From NCBI GenBank assembly GCA_020634515.1, contig JACKBL010000006.1, forward strand, positions 62,001-126,000: a DNA stretch of 64,000 nt. Reading direction: 5' to 3'. Below the pieces are notes generated by a model, which worked only from the letters and a program-made list of their open reading frames with translations, was not told the DNA's origin and did no database searches. Each line of letters starts with the position of its first letter. The stretch's first letter is position 1. Origin of the DNA: Ardenticatenales bacterium (lineage in GTDB: Bacteria > Chloroflexota > Anaerolineae > Promineifilales > Promineifilaceae). This document shows, one piece after another, positions 8,372 to 16,925 of this stretch. The translations under genes and the position numbers were made by a program.

Positions 8372-8872
8372 CTACAGCGGCTTGAACTGCTCGAACGGCT
8401 GCTGGCAATCGTTACAATAGTAAATGGCGCGGCAGAGGGTGGGGCCAAAGCTGTTCTTCAACGTCGTGTTCAGCGAGTCGCAATAGGGGCAGGCCACCGG
8501 CTCAAAGAACGTCACCGCCATGCTGCCCCCATGCCGGCGCGGCGGGGCCAGGCCAAACGACTTCAACTTGCGTCGCCCCTCCTCCGTAATCCAATCGCTG
8601 GTCCAGGCGGGAGCCAGCGTCATTTCCACGGTCACGTCCGCTATGCCCAACGCCACCACTGCATCCCGTACATCTCGCCGCATCACTTCCAGCGCCGGGC
8701 AGCCGGAAAAAGTGGGCGTCATGGTCACGACGACTGCTTCATCCACTACGCTGACCTCGCGCACAATGCCCATTTCCACCAGCGAAACCACCGGAATCTC
8801 CGGGTCTTTCACCCGCGATACCGCTTCCCAGACTGCTTCTTCCGTAATCATCATCATCATCATCTTCTTCAT
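8372..8872 (-). CDS. paaD: PaaD-like 2Fe-2S/zinc protein of phenylacetyl-CoA epoxidase system
   Basis: About 166 residues. The N-terminal half is a DUF59/PaaD domain (KDPEIPVVSLVEMGIVREV, then TPTFSGCPALEVMR), related to SufT/MIP18 cluster-assembly factors; PaaD is needed for maturation of the epoxidase complex. The C-terminal half has two CxxC pairs (CPYCDS and CNDCQQPF) typical of PaaD. Start is uncertain: candidate ATGs include 8872 (with GGTGG upstream) and a run of five consecutive ATG codons at 8863-8851; the open frame extends back to 8968, just after paaC. Gene order paaA-B-C-D is standard; a PaaE reductase is not seen here. Confidence 0.9.
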   Translation of the reverse strand: MKKMMMMMITEEAVWEAVSRVKDPEIPVVSLVEMGIVREVSVVDEAVVVTMTPTFSGCPALEVMRRDVRDAVVALGIADVTVEMTLAPAWTSDWITEEGRRKLKSFGLAPPRRHGGSMAVTFFEPVACPYCDSLNTTLKNSFGPTLCRAIYYCNDCQQPFEQFKPL

Positions 8873-8989
8873 TTCGTCCACCAACTCTAACAGGTTCGTC
8901 GTGCCGGCAACCTTCGCTAAAGCGGGACTCCCATGCCGTACCACCAACTGACAACCATCAATTACCAACCCGTCCGTTTCCTCCCCCTA

Positions 8990-9757
8990 TCACCATTCCG
9001 CCTGCGGGTCGGCGCGGGCGACCATTTGCATTTCCGCGAGCAGGTCCGCCAGATGTGGCGTGTGTTCGTGACGCGAACGGGCGGGCGCGCCCAGCGTTTG
9101 TGGCAGACGCAGACCGCTCTGCTGCAAATGGGGCAGTACAATACCCTCCCAATCTCGCTTGACGCCGCTCAATGCCGGCACAATACCCGCTCGCACAAGG
9201 GCCTCTTCCTCCGGCAGCGGCTGGAAAAGCTGGTCTACGTAGGGCCACAATGCTTCTAGCGCCACCTGCATCCGACGCGCCGATTCCGCCGTGCCCAAAG
9301 CCAATCGCTCCACCCACGTCTGCGCATGACGCAAGTGGTACACTTCTTCGCGCCGAATCTTGGCCGCCGCTTGCGCCAGTGGCGTGTAACGGCTGCTCTC
9401 GGCGGCGGTGAGGAAGGCGAATTCGTAGGCGTCGAAGAAGAATTGCCGCAGCATTGTGAAGGCCCAGTCTCCTTTGGGCAACTCGACGATCTGCGTGCAG
9501 CGGAATTCGGGCGCATCGCGGAAGAAGGCCAGGGTATCTGGGTCGGAGCCGTCGAGGTCGCCGGCCAGGTTGTAGTAGAGGGAGGCGTGCCCCAGTTCGT
9601 CCTGGGCGATGTTTGCCAGGGCGATGTCTTCCTCCAGGATGGGGGCGTGCCCGGTCCACTCGGCGTCGCGGTGGGCAAGGATTAGTTCGTCGTCACCCAG
9701 GGCGATCAGTTTCGCCAATAGGGTGTGCCGCAGGGCATCATTCATCTCCATCGTCAT
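8990..9757 (-). CDS. paaC: 1,2-phenylacetyl-CoA epoxidase, structural subunit PaaC
   Basis: 255 residues, ferritin-like helical fold. PaaC pairs with PaaA as the non-catalytic structural subunit of the ring 1,2-phenylacetyl-CoA epoxidase. Family segments: AEWTGHAPILEEDIALANIAQDELGHA is visible in two parts near residues 30-56, and the helix EEVYHLRHAQTWVERL near 140-155. The start at 9757 is set by AGGAGG six bases upstream of an ATG; it overlaps the end of paaB by 20 bases, which implies translational coupling. Confidence 0.95.
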   Translation of the reverse strand: MTMEMNDALRHTLLAKLIALGDDELILAHRDAEWTGHAPILEEDIALANIAQDELGHASLYYNLAGDLDGSDPDTLAFFRDAPEFRCTQIVELPKGDWAFTMLRQFFFDAYEFAFLTAAESSRYTPLAQAAAKIRREEVYHLRHAQTWVERLALGTAESARRMQVALEALWPYVDQLFQPLPEEEALVRAGIVPALSGVKRDWEGIVLPHLQQSGLRLPQTLGAPARSRHEHTPHLADLLAEMQMVARADPQAEW

Positions 9758-10319
9758 TGTCTCCCTCCTGTTGGCTTCCGCCATGCAGCCGCTTCTGCCG
9801 CAGAGGGCTGACGGTTCCGTAGGCGGATTGATGGCGGTAGGTCTTGTCAAATGCGGGGGTGAAAAGGCTGTCAATGTCTGCATCGTCGCTGTGGGAAATG
9901 GCGGATGCCGGCACTATCCACCACACAAACGCCGCCGCATCCGTAAACTGCGCCACCGCCTGCCGCAGCGCCGCCAACGGCGTCACCGCTTCTACTTCCC
10001 CTACATGCTCCACAAACGTCATCGAACGCCGCTGGCTCGTCTTGCGAAACACCAAAAATGTCTGCGTGGGTTGGTCTGCCTCGCCGCCATCCTCACTCTC
10101 CGGCGGCGCATCCGCCAACTCCTCCGCCGTGCGGCTGAGGATGGCGGCGGCGGGCGCCACCCAAAGACTGTGGCAGCGGGGACGGCGTACAAACACATCC
10201 CGCGCGTTTTGCAGAGCCATCTCCGCGTCCGGCGCGTGTACGGAGCCAATCGCCTGGTGCGGTTTGTCCGGCGTGTCTTGCTTAAACACCTCGTAGCGAG
10301 GCCATTGTGTGTCATTCAT
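9738..10319 (-). CDS. paaB: 1,2-phenylacetyl-CoA epoxidase subunit PaaB, tandem two-domain form
   Basis: 193 residues, about twice the usual 95 of PaaB. The first half (residues 5-60) is a standard PaaB domain: YEVFKQD, then GSVHAPDAEMALQNARDVF and CHSLWVAPA. After an acidic linker, the second half (about 88-150) repeats the pattern in diverged form: TFLVFRKTSQRRSMTFVEHV, AVTPLAALRQAVAQF, and FVWWIVPAS. I read this as a duplicated domain in one chain. Its ATG overlaps the paaA stop as ATGA, so translation is coupled. PaaB bridges PaaAC heterodimers in the known complex; a tandem form might alter the assembly. Confidence 0.92.
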   Translation of the reverse strand: MNDTQWPRYEVFKQDTPDKPHQAIGSVHAPDAEMALQNARDVFVRRPRCHSLWVAPAAAILSRTAEELADAPPESEDGGEADQPTQTFLVFRKTSQRRSMTFVEHVGEVEAVTPLAALRQAVAQFTDAAAFVWWIVPASAISHSDDADIDSLFTPAFDKTYRHQSAYGTVSPLRQKRLHGGSQQEGDNDDGDE

Positions 10320-11257
10320 GCGGTTACTCTCTCCGCCTGCTGACGACGGGCATATGCCTCCAACGCCTCCCGCACCCACAGGCCATCTTCATGCGCCGCG
10401 CGCCGCGCCGCCATCCGCTCCGCGTTGCACGGACCATTGCCGCGCACCACCCGCCAGAACTCATCCCAATCAATTGGGCCATGCATCCAATGCCCGCTTA
10501 CCTCGTCAAAAACCATCTCTGGATCGGGCACGGTGAGGCCAATCGCCAGAAATTCGGGAACCATCTCGTTCACAAATTCCTCGCGCAGCTCATCGTTCGT
10601 TTTCGTCTTGACGCCCCAGCGCACCAGCATGGGCGTGTTTGGGGAGTCTGTATCGTGCGGGCCAAACATCATCAAGGCGGGCCACCACCAGCGGTTTAGC
10701 GCGTCCTGGGCCATGTGCCGCTGCGCGGGCGTGCCTTGTGCATACTTGACGATCATTTCCTTGCCTTGCTTGAAATGGAACGTCTCTTCCGCGCAAATGC
10801 GCACCATCGCCCGCGAATAGGGGCCGTAGGAGGCGTGCGCCAACATCGTCTGATTCTTGATGGCCGCGCCATCCACGAGCCAGCCAATCATGCCTATGTC
10901 CGCCCATGTCAGCGTGGGGTAGTTGAAGACGCTGGAGTATTTGGCCTTGCCGGTGAGCAAAGCCTCCAACATCTCTTCCCGCGTGACGCCCAGTGACTCG
11001 GCCGCGTGGTAGAGGTACTGCCCGTGGCCGCCCTCGTCCTGCACTTTGGCGATGAGGACCATTTTGCGGCGCAGGCTGGGCGCGTGCGGAATCCATTTGC
11101 CTTCCGGCAGCATGCCCACCACTTCGCTGTGCGCGTGCTGGGAGATCATGCGAATGAGCTGCCGGCGGTACTCATCCGGCATCCAGTCGCCCGGTTCAAT
11201 CTTCTCGCCGCGGGCGATGCGGGCTTCAAATTCGGCCAGTTTTTCTTCTTCGGTCAT
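10316..11257 (-). CDS. paaA: 1,2-phenylacetyl-CoA epoxidase, catalytic subunit PaaA
   Basis: 313 residues. Diiron monooxygenase subunit that epoxidises the ring of phenylacetyl-CoA. Ferritin-like helices with the expected carboxylate/histidine positions are visible in KVQDEGGHGQYLYHAAESLG and RICAEETFHFKQGKEM (each shown within family limits), and the PaaA-type C-terminal segment PDPEMVFDE...GHWMHGPIDWDEFW. The ATG at 11257 is chosen because AGAGAGG lies upstream and the family N-terminus begins with an acidic MTEEEK. It is first of the paaABCD run; no promoter is certain, but a TTGACA (minus strand, 11377-11372) lies 115 bases upstream. Confidence 0.96.
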   Translation of the reverse strand: MTEEEKLAEFEARIARGEKIEPGDWMPDEYRRQLIRMISQHAHSEVVGMLPEGKWIPHAPSLRRKMVLIAKVQDEGGHGQYLYHAAESLGVTREEMLEALLTGKAKYSSVFNYPTLTWADIGMIGWLVDGAAIKNQTMLAHASYGPYSRAMVRICAEETFHFKQGKEMIVKYAQGTPAQRHMAQDALNRWWWPALMMFGPHDTDSPNTPMLVRWGVKTKTNDELREEFVNEMVPEFLAIGLTVPDPEMVFDEVSGHWMHGPIDWDEFWRVVRGNGPCNAERMAARRAAHEDGLWVREALEAYARRQQAERVTA

Positions 11258-11600
11258 AACAGGTCGCCTCTCTTGGATTGGAGAAGTGGAAAGGAAGTGG
11301 GTGTTGCTGTATGTGTCGAGCATGCCGTGCTGCTTGTCGCACGGTGGTCAATCATGTGAAAAAGGGCACAATTGTCAAATTATTCAGCTTATTGTAGCGC
11401 AGAGGCGGGCGTGAGCGCCACTCCTTTTGCCTGAAATCCGGGTGGGAACGGGCATAATTGGGCGCGGAGGCATGGCAAATTGATACCATTGGAAGCGCGC
11501 CGTTGCCAAAGGCGGTGGCGCTTCACGAACGCGAGTCCGGCGCTTTCGACCTGTTCCATGGGGAAAAGGGAAGCCGTGGGGGACAGGTCGGCGTTTTGAA
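11258..11600. other. Intergenic region upstream of paaA
   Basis: 343 bases without a supported gene. It contains an imperfect operator-like inverted repeat CCGTGC-N8-GCACGG at about 11325-11345 and a minus-strand TTGACA at 11372-11377, so the paa promoter and a regulator site may lie here. No PaaR/PaaX-type gene is in the window. The rest is G+C-rich with no clear signal. Confidence 0.4.
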
Positions 11601-12170
11601 TTACGCGGTGATGGTTTGCCGGAGGGCGAAGGTGGGGAGGGAGAGAACGGCGCAGGCGGGCATGGTGAGTTGGCGCCAGAATGGGAGCGGGTCCAGGTTG
11701 TTGTGCGCGGCGATGAAGAGGGAGAGGACCGTGCCGTGCGTGACGATGGCCAGGGTTTGGTGGGGATATTGGCGTAGGAGGGCGGCGATGCCGGCATCAA
11801 ACCGAACACGAGCCTGATCCGCGGACTCTTCGCCAAAAACCACGTCATGCGGATGGGCAAAGAGGCGGGCAATGGCCGCCTGGAAATCGGCGGCCTCATC
11901 AAACCAGGGGGCGGTTTCGCGCCGATGCTCGTGCAGGTCGGGGGCGGGGGCGCAGGGCAGGTCCAGGACGGCGGCCATGATCTCGCCGGTGCGGATGGCT
12001 TTGGGTTCGTGGCTGGTGAGGATGCGGGCGGGGGCGTAGGGAGCCAGATGGCGGCGGGCAAAGGCGGCGCATATCGGTTCGGCGGTGGGGGTGAGGGTCC
12101 AGCGAGATGCCGGCATTTCCCGCACCACCCGCGACGGACCATGACGAATCAGCAGCAGCCGGGATTCCAC
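11601..12170 (-). CDS. Histidine phosphatase superfamily protein
   Basis: About 189 residues. The RHG phosphohistidine motif (LLLIRHGPS) is at the N-terminus, with the second histidine in VTHGTVLSLF near residue 155 and ARILTSHEPKAIRTGEIMA as the usual middle segment. I start at the GTG at 12170, because the longer frame to 12425 overlaps the next gene and is not family-like. Enzymes of this fold dephosphorylate sugar phosphates, nucleotides or proteins; the substrate cannot be read from sequence. It closely follows the C39-like gene on the same strand (11 bases). Confidence 0.85.
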   Translation of the reverse strand: MESRLLLIRHGPSRVVREMPASRWTLTPTAEPICAAFARRHLAPYAPARILTSHEPKAIRTGEIMAAVLDLPCAPAPDLHEHRRETAPWFDEAADFQAAIARLFAHPHDVVFGEESADQARVRFDAGIAALLRQYPHQTLAIVTHGTVLSLFIAAHNNLDPLPFWRQLTMPACAVLSLPTFALRQTITA

Positions 12171-12181
12171 CTGTGCGACAC

Positions 12182-13585
12182 CTACGGCAGCGAATCCAGC
12201 GCCCACTGAATCGGGTACGAATTCTCGTTCAACTTCAAACCCTGCTGGTACGCCGCGCGCGCGCCACTGATGTCTCCCAAGAACGCCAGCGCGTGCCCCT
12301 TGTACAGATACGTTTCCTCGACATTGCGTCCCCCCGTCGTCTCCAGCGTCGTATCCGCCATCGTCAGCATATCCTGGTAGCGCCCCACCTTCATGTAGGC
12401 AATATAGGGGCGGAATTCGTACCACAACATACGCGGGGGAATGCCCAGGATGAAGGATTGATCAAACGCCGCCGCGCCCTGCTCGTAATAGTCGCGCGTG
12501 CCCGTTTGCTCGCCCAGGCGGGTCAGACTCGTGCCCAGGTTGAACCAGGCGAAAGCGTCCGTCTGGTTGGCTTCGATGGCTGCCTGCGCCCGCAGCGCCG
12601 CATTCTGCCACATCTTGATGGGATCATTCAGGTCGCCCAGGATCGCCTGCACCAAATTTTCCTGGTACGGCTGGTAAATGACAAAGAAAGAGTAGTTGAA
12701 CTCCTCCCAGGCGGCGTTGATTTCGTCGTAGGTGTCCTCGCGCCCGCTGTCATCCCAGGGGCCAAGATAGGTGTCCTGGCTGCGAAGTGTGCGAGCCTCC
12801 TCGTCGTAGCCATAAACGGTGAGATAATGGCCGTACCAGCCCTCGCGCTCGTTTGGCTCATACCCCTTCTCAATGATTACGGGGATGCCGTTGGCGATAA
12901 AGGTGCGGATGAGGTCAATCGTGCCGCTGCTGTGGGCGGAGGAGCGCAGCCCGGTCTGTTCGTTCACGTAGTCCGCCATCTGCCACGGGCTGACGTTGCG
13001 GTCTTCGGGATTGGGCTTGAGGTAGGCGGCGGCCTCTGTCTGTGTCGTGGGGTCGCCCCAGAAATTGAGGACCATGGAGAGGTTGGCGGGGCCGCAGTTG
13101 TTGAAGTTTTGCGGGCGGTTTTTCAGCCCTTCCAACGCTTTGGCGGGGGGTTGGGCGGCCAGGACGACGGTCTCCGTGGGGATGGCGATGGGGGTCGGCG
13201 TGGCGGTGGGGGCCGGGGTGGGGATGGTGGTGGGGGCCGGGGTGTTGACGTCCGCCGTGGCGGCGGTGGGTTCGGGCGTGACCGGCGCGGCGGTGGGCGT
13301 GGGGGGCGTGGGGGGCGTGGTGGCGGTGGGATTGGCGAAGTCGAGCGTGGGCAGCCCGACCTGGCCTTTTTGGGCTAATGCGCCACTGGGAACGGGCAAA
13401 GATGCCGGCAGCGGCGTCGTCACCAAATCAAACACCGGCCGCAAAATGGGCGCGCGCGCCTGCAAGCGCACCGTCAGGCTGCCCGGCAGCGCCTGCACCA
13501 CGCGCGGCAGCGCCAGCAGCCCCAACCCCAACACAGCTTGGGCCAGGGCTAATAAAATGATAATTCGCTTTGTCTTTTGACTCAT
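12182..13585 (-). CDS. Secreted C39-like cysteine peptidase with TPR repeats (paralogue 1)
   Basis: 467 residues. N-terminal membrane anchor or signal (residues 6-28), a long Thr/Pro-rich linker (about 85-145), then a papain-like C39_2 domain with the nucleophile in NNCGPANLSMVLNFWG (about 162-176), the histidine in GHYLTVYGYD (about 252-261) and an acidic third residue in SQDTYLGPWDD. The C-terminal 170 residues are TPR-like helices (AFAWFNLGTSLTRLG, YLYKGHALAFLGD). It is a paralogue of the next gene, arranged in tandem with a 46-base gap. Probably exported and cell-surface attached; whether it cleaves double-glycine leaders or acts on cell-wall peptides is unknown. Confidence 0.87.
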   Translation of the reverse strand: MSQKTKRIIILLALAQAVLGLGLLALPRVVQALPGSLTVRLQARAPILRPVFDLVTTPLPASLPVPSGALAQKGQVGLPTLDFANPTATTPPTPPTPTAAPVTPEPTAATADVNTPAPTTIPTPAPTATPTPIAIPTETVVLAAQPPAKALEGLKNRPQNFNNCGPANLSMVLNFWGDPTTQTEAAAYLKPNPEDRNVSPWQMADYVNEQTGLRSSAHSSGTIDLIRTFIANGIPVIIEKGYEPNEREGWYGHYLTVYGYDEEARTLRSQDTYLGPWDDSGREDTYDEINAAWEEFNYSFFVIYQPYQENLVQAILGDLNDPIKMWQNAALRAQAAIEANQTDAFAWFNLGTSLTRLGEQTGTRDYYEQGAAAFDQSFILGIPPRMLWYEFRPYIAYMKVGRYQDMLTMADTTLETTGGRNVEETYLYKGHALAFLGDISGARAAYQQGLKLNENSYPIQWALDSLP

Positions 13586-13631
13586 CGTGTCATCCTGTTG
13601 GAAAAAACCCGATTTCGGACCTGGGCGTCGG

Positions 13632-14972
13632 TCAGTTACCGTCGGTCATTTGCGCCAGCGCCACCTGCGCGGGTTGATAGTTCGGGTTGAAGGCGACGGC
13701 GCGTTGCAAATTGCGGCGGGCTTCCTCAGCCTGCCCCAACGCCTGCTGCGCCAGCGCCTTGTAGTAAAACGCTTCCTCGAAATAAGGGCGATCTTGCAGC
13801 GTCACGTCCGCCAGTAGAATCACGTCCGCATAACGCCCAACCTGATAGTAGGCTTCATACGGGCCAAATTGATACCACAACATGCGCCAGGGCAGGCCGA
13901 TATTGCGCGCCTGATCGAAAGCCGTGGCCGCCCGCTCATACTCGCCCAGCGCGTTGTACACCGTCCCCAGGTCAAACCAGAGATAGGGATTTTGCGGGTC
14001 GGCGCCGAGGAGCGATTGCACCGTCGTCAGTGCCCTTTGCCACATGACGGCGTCGTCCATGTCCGCGCCCATGATGCGGGCCACTGTCTCCGCCTGTTCG
14101 GGACGGTAGAGGGCGATGTAGTTGTTGTTAAACTGTCGCCAATAGGTTTGCAACACATCGTAGGGAATGGTGCGCCCCTGGCGATCACCGTTCTCACCGG
14201 GCACGGCACTGGTTCCCAACCAGGAATCATACACCCAAACCTGCCCACGGGCATCATCGTAGGCGACGACGAGCAAATAGTGGCCGTACCACTCCATCCA
14301 GGCGTATTCGCCGGGCGGGTCGAGGCCGAGTTCAATGATCACGGGAATGCCGTTGGCGATAAATGCCCGCAGTTGGTCCAGGGTGCCGTTGGTGCGGTAG
14401 CGCGCGTCCAGGTTGGGCTGATCGTGCGCGTAGGCGGCTAACTCCCAGGGGGACACGTTGCGGTCTTCCGGGTCGGGCTTGACCACGCGGGCCACGTCGT
14501 ACTGGCTCACGCCGATGTTGAAGTAGCTGAGGGCCATGGCCAGGGTGGCGGGACCGCAGTTGTTCCAGTCTTGGAATTGGTGATAGACGGGAGAGATACG
14601 CGCTTGTGCCGGCAAAGGCGTGGGCGTGATGGTGGGCGTGGGGGGGATGGAGGTAGGCGATGGTGGCGGGAGCGGGGTGGCGGTGGACTGCGCCAGCGGT
14701 CGCGGTGTGAGCGTGGGCGGGGGCGGCAGTGGGGTTTCTGTGGGGGCGGGGAGGCCGACGGGCTGCGCCAGGAGCTCCGCCGCGCCCTGGACGACGGCGA
14801 CGGTGGGCAGGGCGGAGACGTGTTCGCGCACGCCGAGGGCCTGGATGGGTTCGGGCAGGCGAGCGACGTAGCGGCTGGGGATGGCTTTGAGGATGGTGGG
14901 GAGTTGCCAGGCGATGATGCCGGCAATTACCAATCCCCCAACCAGTATTGCGAACAGGGTGCGTCGTTTCAT
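13632..14972 (-). CDS. Secreted C39-like cysteine peptidase with TPR repeats (paralogue 2)
   Basis: 446 residues from the ATG at 14972, which begins a typical signal-anchor (MKRRTLFAILVGGLVIAGII). Same architecture as paralogue 1: Thr/Pro linker (about 70-120), C39-like domain with NNCGPATLAMALSYF, GHYLLVVAYDD and a following WVYDSWLG, then TPR-like repeats (YLWFDLGTVYNALGEYERAA and YKALAQQALGQAEEARRNL, read within limits). The two proteins share the segment PEDRNVSPW and NGIPVIIE, so they came from a tandem duplication. The ORF extends back to 15080 without supporting signals. Confidence 0.87.
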   Translation of the reverse strand: MKRRTLFAILVGGLVIAGIIAWQLPTILKAIPSRYVARLPEPIQALGVREHVSALPTVAVVQGAAELLAQPVGLPAPTETPLPPPPTLTPRPLAQSTATPLPPPSPTSIPPTPTITPTPLPAQARISPVYHQFQDWNNCGPATLAMALSYFNIGVSQYDVARVVKPDPEDRNVSPWELAAYAHDQPNLDARYRTNGTLDQLRAFIANGIPVIIELGLDPPGEYAWMEWYGHYLLVVAYDDARGQVWVYDSWLGTSAVPGENGDRQGRTIPYDVLQTYWRQFNNNYIALYRPEQAETVARIMGADMDDAVMWQRALTTVQSLLGADPQNPYLWFDLGTVYNALGEYERAATAFDQARNIGLPWRMLWYQFGPYEAYYQVGRYADVILLADVTLQDRPYFEEAFYYKALAQQALGQAEEARRNLQRAVAFNPNYQPAQVALAQMTDGN

Positions 14973-15140
14973 TGCATCCGTAAGACGGCCAATTTTGCCA
15001 TGATTATCCGGTGTGTACGAAAAATGCCGGCAGCGGCACAGCCACCCCAACCAAAACGCCATTATAGCCACAACCCCCACCCATACCCGCCCAATTTCCC
15101 CCGCCCTCGCGAACTCTTACGCAACGCTCACGTAGCCCAA

Positions 15141-15171
15141 GATTGGTTCATTCTCCGAGAATGAACCAATC
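15141..15171. repeat. Inverted repeat, ATTGGTTCATTCT family
   Basis: Arms match the unit at 961-991 with a two-base different centre. Lies upstream of the restriction-modification operon. Confidence 0.85.
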
Positions 15172-15199
15172 TAAAAAGGGGAAGCTATGTTTAGACAGT

Positions 15200-15302
15200 G
15201 TGACTATACAGATCATCTGCCCAGATTGGACCAATTTGCTCTGGTTGAATCTTATTGATGTCTACAAAATTGGTCCAATCTCTCGGAGACGTGAATAGTT
15301 AC
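15200..15302 (-). repeat. 102-base palindromic element, copy 1
   Basis: Ends read GTGACTATAC and GAATAGTTAC, with AGATTGGACCAATTT and AAATTGGTCCAATCT inside. It is a near-identical reverse-complement copy of elements at 28526-28628 and 35631-35733. Confidence 0.88.
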
Positions 15303-15383
15303 TAGACAGTTACGTACTGAACCTGTGCTATACTTGCGACCATTCCACGAAAGATTGGGTCAATCTGTAAGGGACAACAACGG

Positions 15384-16925
15384 ATGGCGAACAACAACCA
15401 GGAAGAGCCAATTGAAAAGCAGCTATGGAAGGCGGCGGATAAGCTACGGAAGAATATCGACGCGGCGGAATATAAGCATGTGGTGCTGGGGCTGATTTTT
15501 CTGCGGTATATCTCAGATGCGTTTGCGGCGCTGCACCGCCGTTTGGTTAGCGAGCAGCACCTGGGAGCGGACCCGGAGGATCGGGACGAGTATCGGGCGG
15601 AGAACGTTTTCTTTGTGCCGCCGTCGGCGCGGTGGGGCTATTTGCAGGCGCGTGCCAAAGCGCCGGAGATTGGCAAAGACGTGGACAGCGCGATGGATGC
15701 TATTGAGCGGGATAACGCCAGCCTGCGCGGGGTGCTGCCGAAGGTGTACGCGCGCGGCAACCTGGACCCGACCAGCCTGGGCGGGCTGGTTGACTTGATT
15801 AGCAACGTGGCCCTGGACGCGGCGCAAGAGCGCAGCGCGGACGTGCTGGGTCACGTCTTTGAGTATTTCCTGGGGGAGTTTGCCCTGGCGGAGGGGAAGA
15901 AGGGCGGTCAGTTTTACACGCCCAAGAGCGTGGTGAAGCTGCTGGTGGAAATGCTGGAGCCATTTCAGGGGCGCGTTTTGGACCCGTGCTGCGGCTCCGG
16001 GGGGATGTTTGTGCAGTCGGAGACGTTTGTGGCCCGGCACCAGGGGCGGTTGAGCGATATTTCCATCTACGGTCAGGAGAGCAACCTGACGACGTGGCGG
16101 CTGGCGAAGATGAACCTGGCGATTCGGGGCATTGATAGTTCGCAGGTGGTGTGGAACAATGAAGGCTCGTTCCTCAATGACGCGCACAAAGATTTGAAGG
16201 CGGATTACGTAATTGCCAACCCGCCCTTCAATGATAGCGACTGGAGCGGGGACTTGCTGCGCGGGGACGCGCGCTGGCAGTATGGGGAGCCGCCGAACGG
16301 TAATGCCAACTACGCCTGGATACAGCATTTTGTGTACCACCTCAGCCCCGGCGGGCAGGCGGGTTTTGTGCTGGCGAAGGGGGCGCTGACCTCGAAAACG
16401 TCCGGGGAAGGGGATATTCGGCGGGAATTGGTGGAGGCGGGGCTGGTGGATTGCGTTGTGAATTTGCCGGCAAAGCTGTTCCTGAACACGCAAATTCCCG
16501 TCTCGCTCTGGTTCCTCAGCCGCAACCGGGCCAACGGCAAGTTCCGCGACCGGCGGCAGGAGATTTTGTTCATTGATGCGCGCAACCTGGGGCACCTGAT
16601 TAACCGGCGCACGCGCGAGTTTTCCGACGAGGACATTGCGGCCATCGCCGGGGCCTACCACAACTGGCGCAACCGGAACGGGAAATATGAGGACGTGGCC
16701 GGCTTTTGCAAGGCGGCGCCGCTGGCGCGGGTGCGGGAACTGGACTATGTGCTGACGCCAGGGCGGTACGTGGGGCTGCCTGATGAGGAGGATGATTTCG
16801 ACTTCGCCGAACGCTTCGCCGCGCTCCAAGCAGAATTAGCATTCCAAATTGCTGAAGAGACCCATTTGAATATGCTTATTCAAGAGAATTTAGCAAAGGT
16901 GATTTTCGATGATTCAGTGGGTTGA
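15384..16925 (+). CDS. hsdM: Type I restriction-modification system methyltransferase subunit
   Basis: 513 residues. N6-adenine methyltransferase subunit HsdM. An N-terminal helical domain (EEPIEKQLWKAADKLRKNID) precedes the catalytic domain, with the SAM-binding motif in LDPCCGSGGMFVQS (about 207-220) and the catalytic NPPF in VIANPPFNDSDW (about 276-287). It overlaps hsdS by 17 bases. The last 90 bases, from about 16830, become A+T-rich and continue smoothly into hsdS, suggesting the exchange point for the specificity region lies inside the end of hsdM. Confidence 0.97.
   Translation: MANNNQEEPIEKQLWKAADKLRKNIDAAEYKHVVLGLIFLRYISDAFAALHRRLVSEQHLGADPEDRDEYRAENVFFVPPSARWGYLQARAKAPEIGKDVDSAMDAIERDNASLRGVLPKVYARGNLDPTSLGGLVDLISNVALDAAQERSADVLGHVFEYFLGEFALAEGKKGGQFYTPKSVVKLLVEMLEPFQGRVLDPCCGSGGMFVQSETFVARHQGRLSDISIYGQESNLTTWRLAKMNLAIRGIDSSQVVWNNEGSFLNDAHKDLKADYVIANPPFNDSDWSGDLLRGDARWQYGEPPNGNANYAWIQHFVYHLSPGGQAGFVLAKGALTSKTSGEGDIRRELVEAGLVDCVVNLPAKLFLNTQIPVSLWFLSRNRANGKFRDRRQEILFIDARNLGHLINRRTREFSDEDIAAIAGAYHNWRNRNGKYEDVAGFCKAAPLARVRELDYVLTPGRYVGLPDEEDDFDFAERFAALQAELAFQIAEETHLNMLIQENLAKVIFDDSVG

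Noticed and set aside
12107..13378. 423-residue plus-strand frame over a C39-like gene
   Set aside because: Mirror of the Thr/Pro linker on the other strand, ending in a Gly/Arg-rich low-complexity run.
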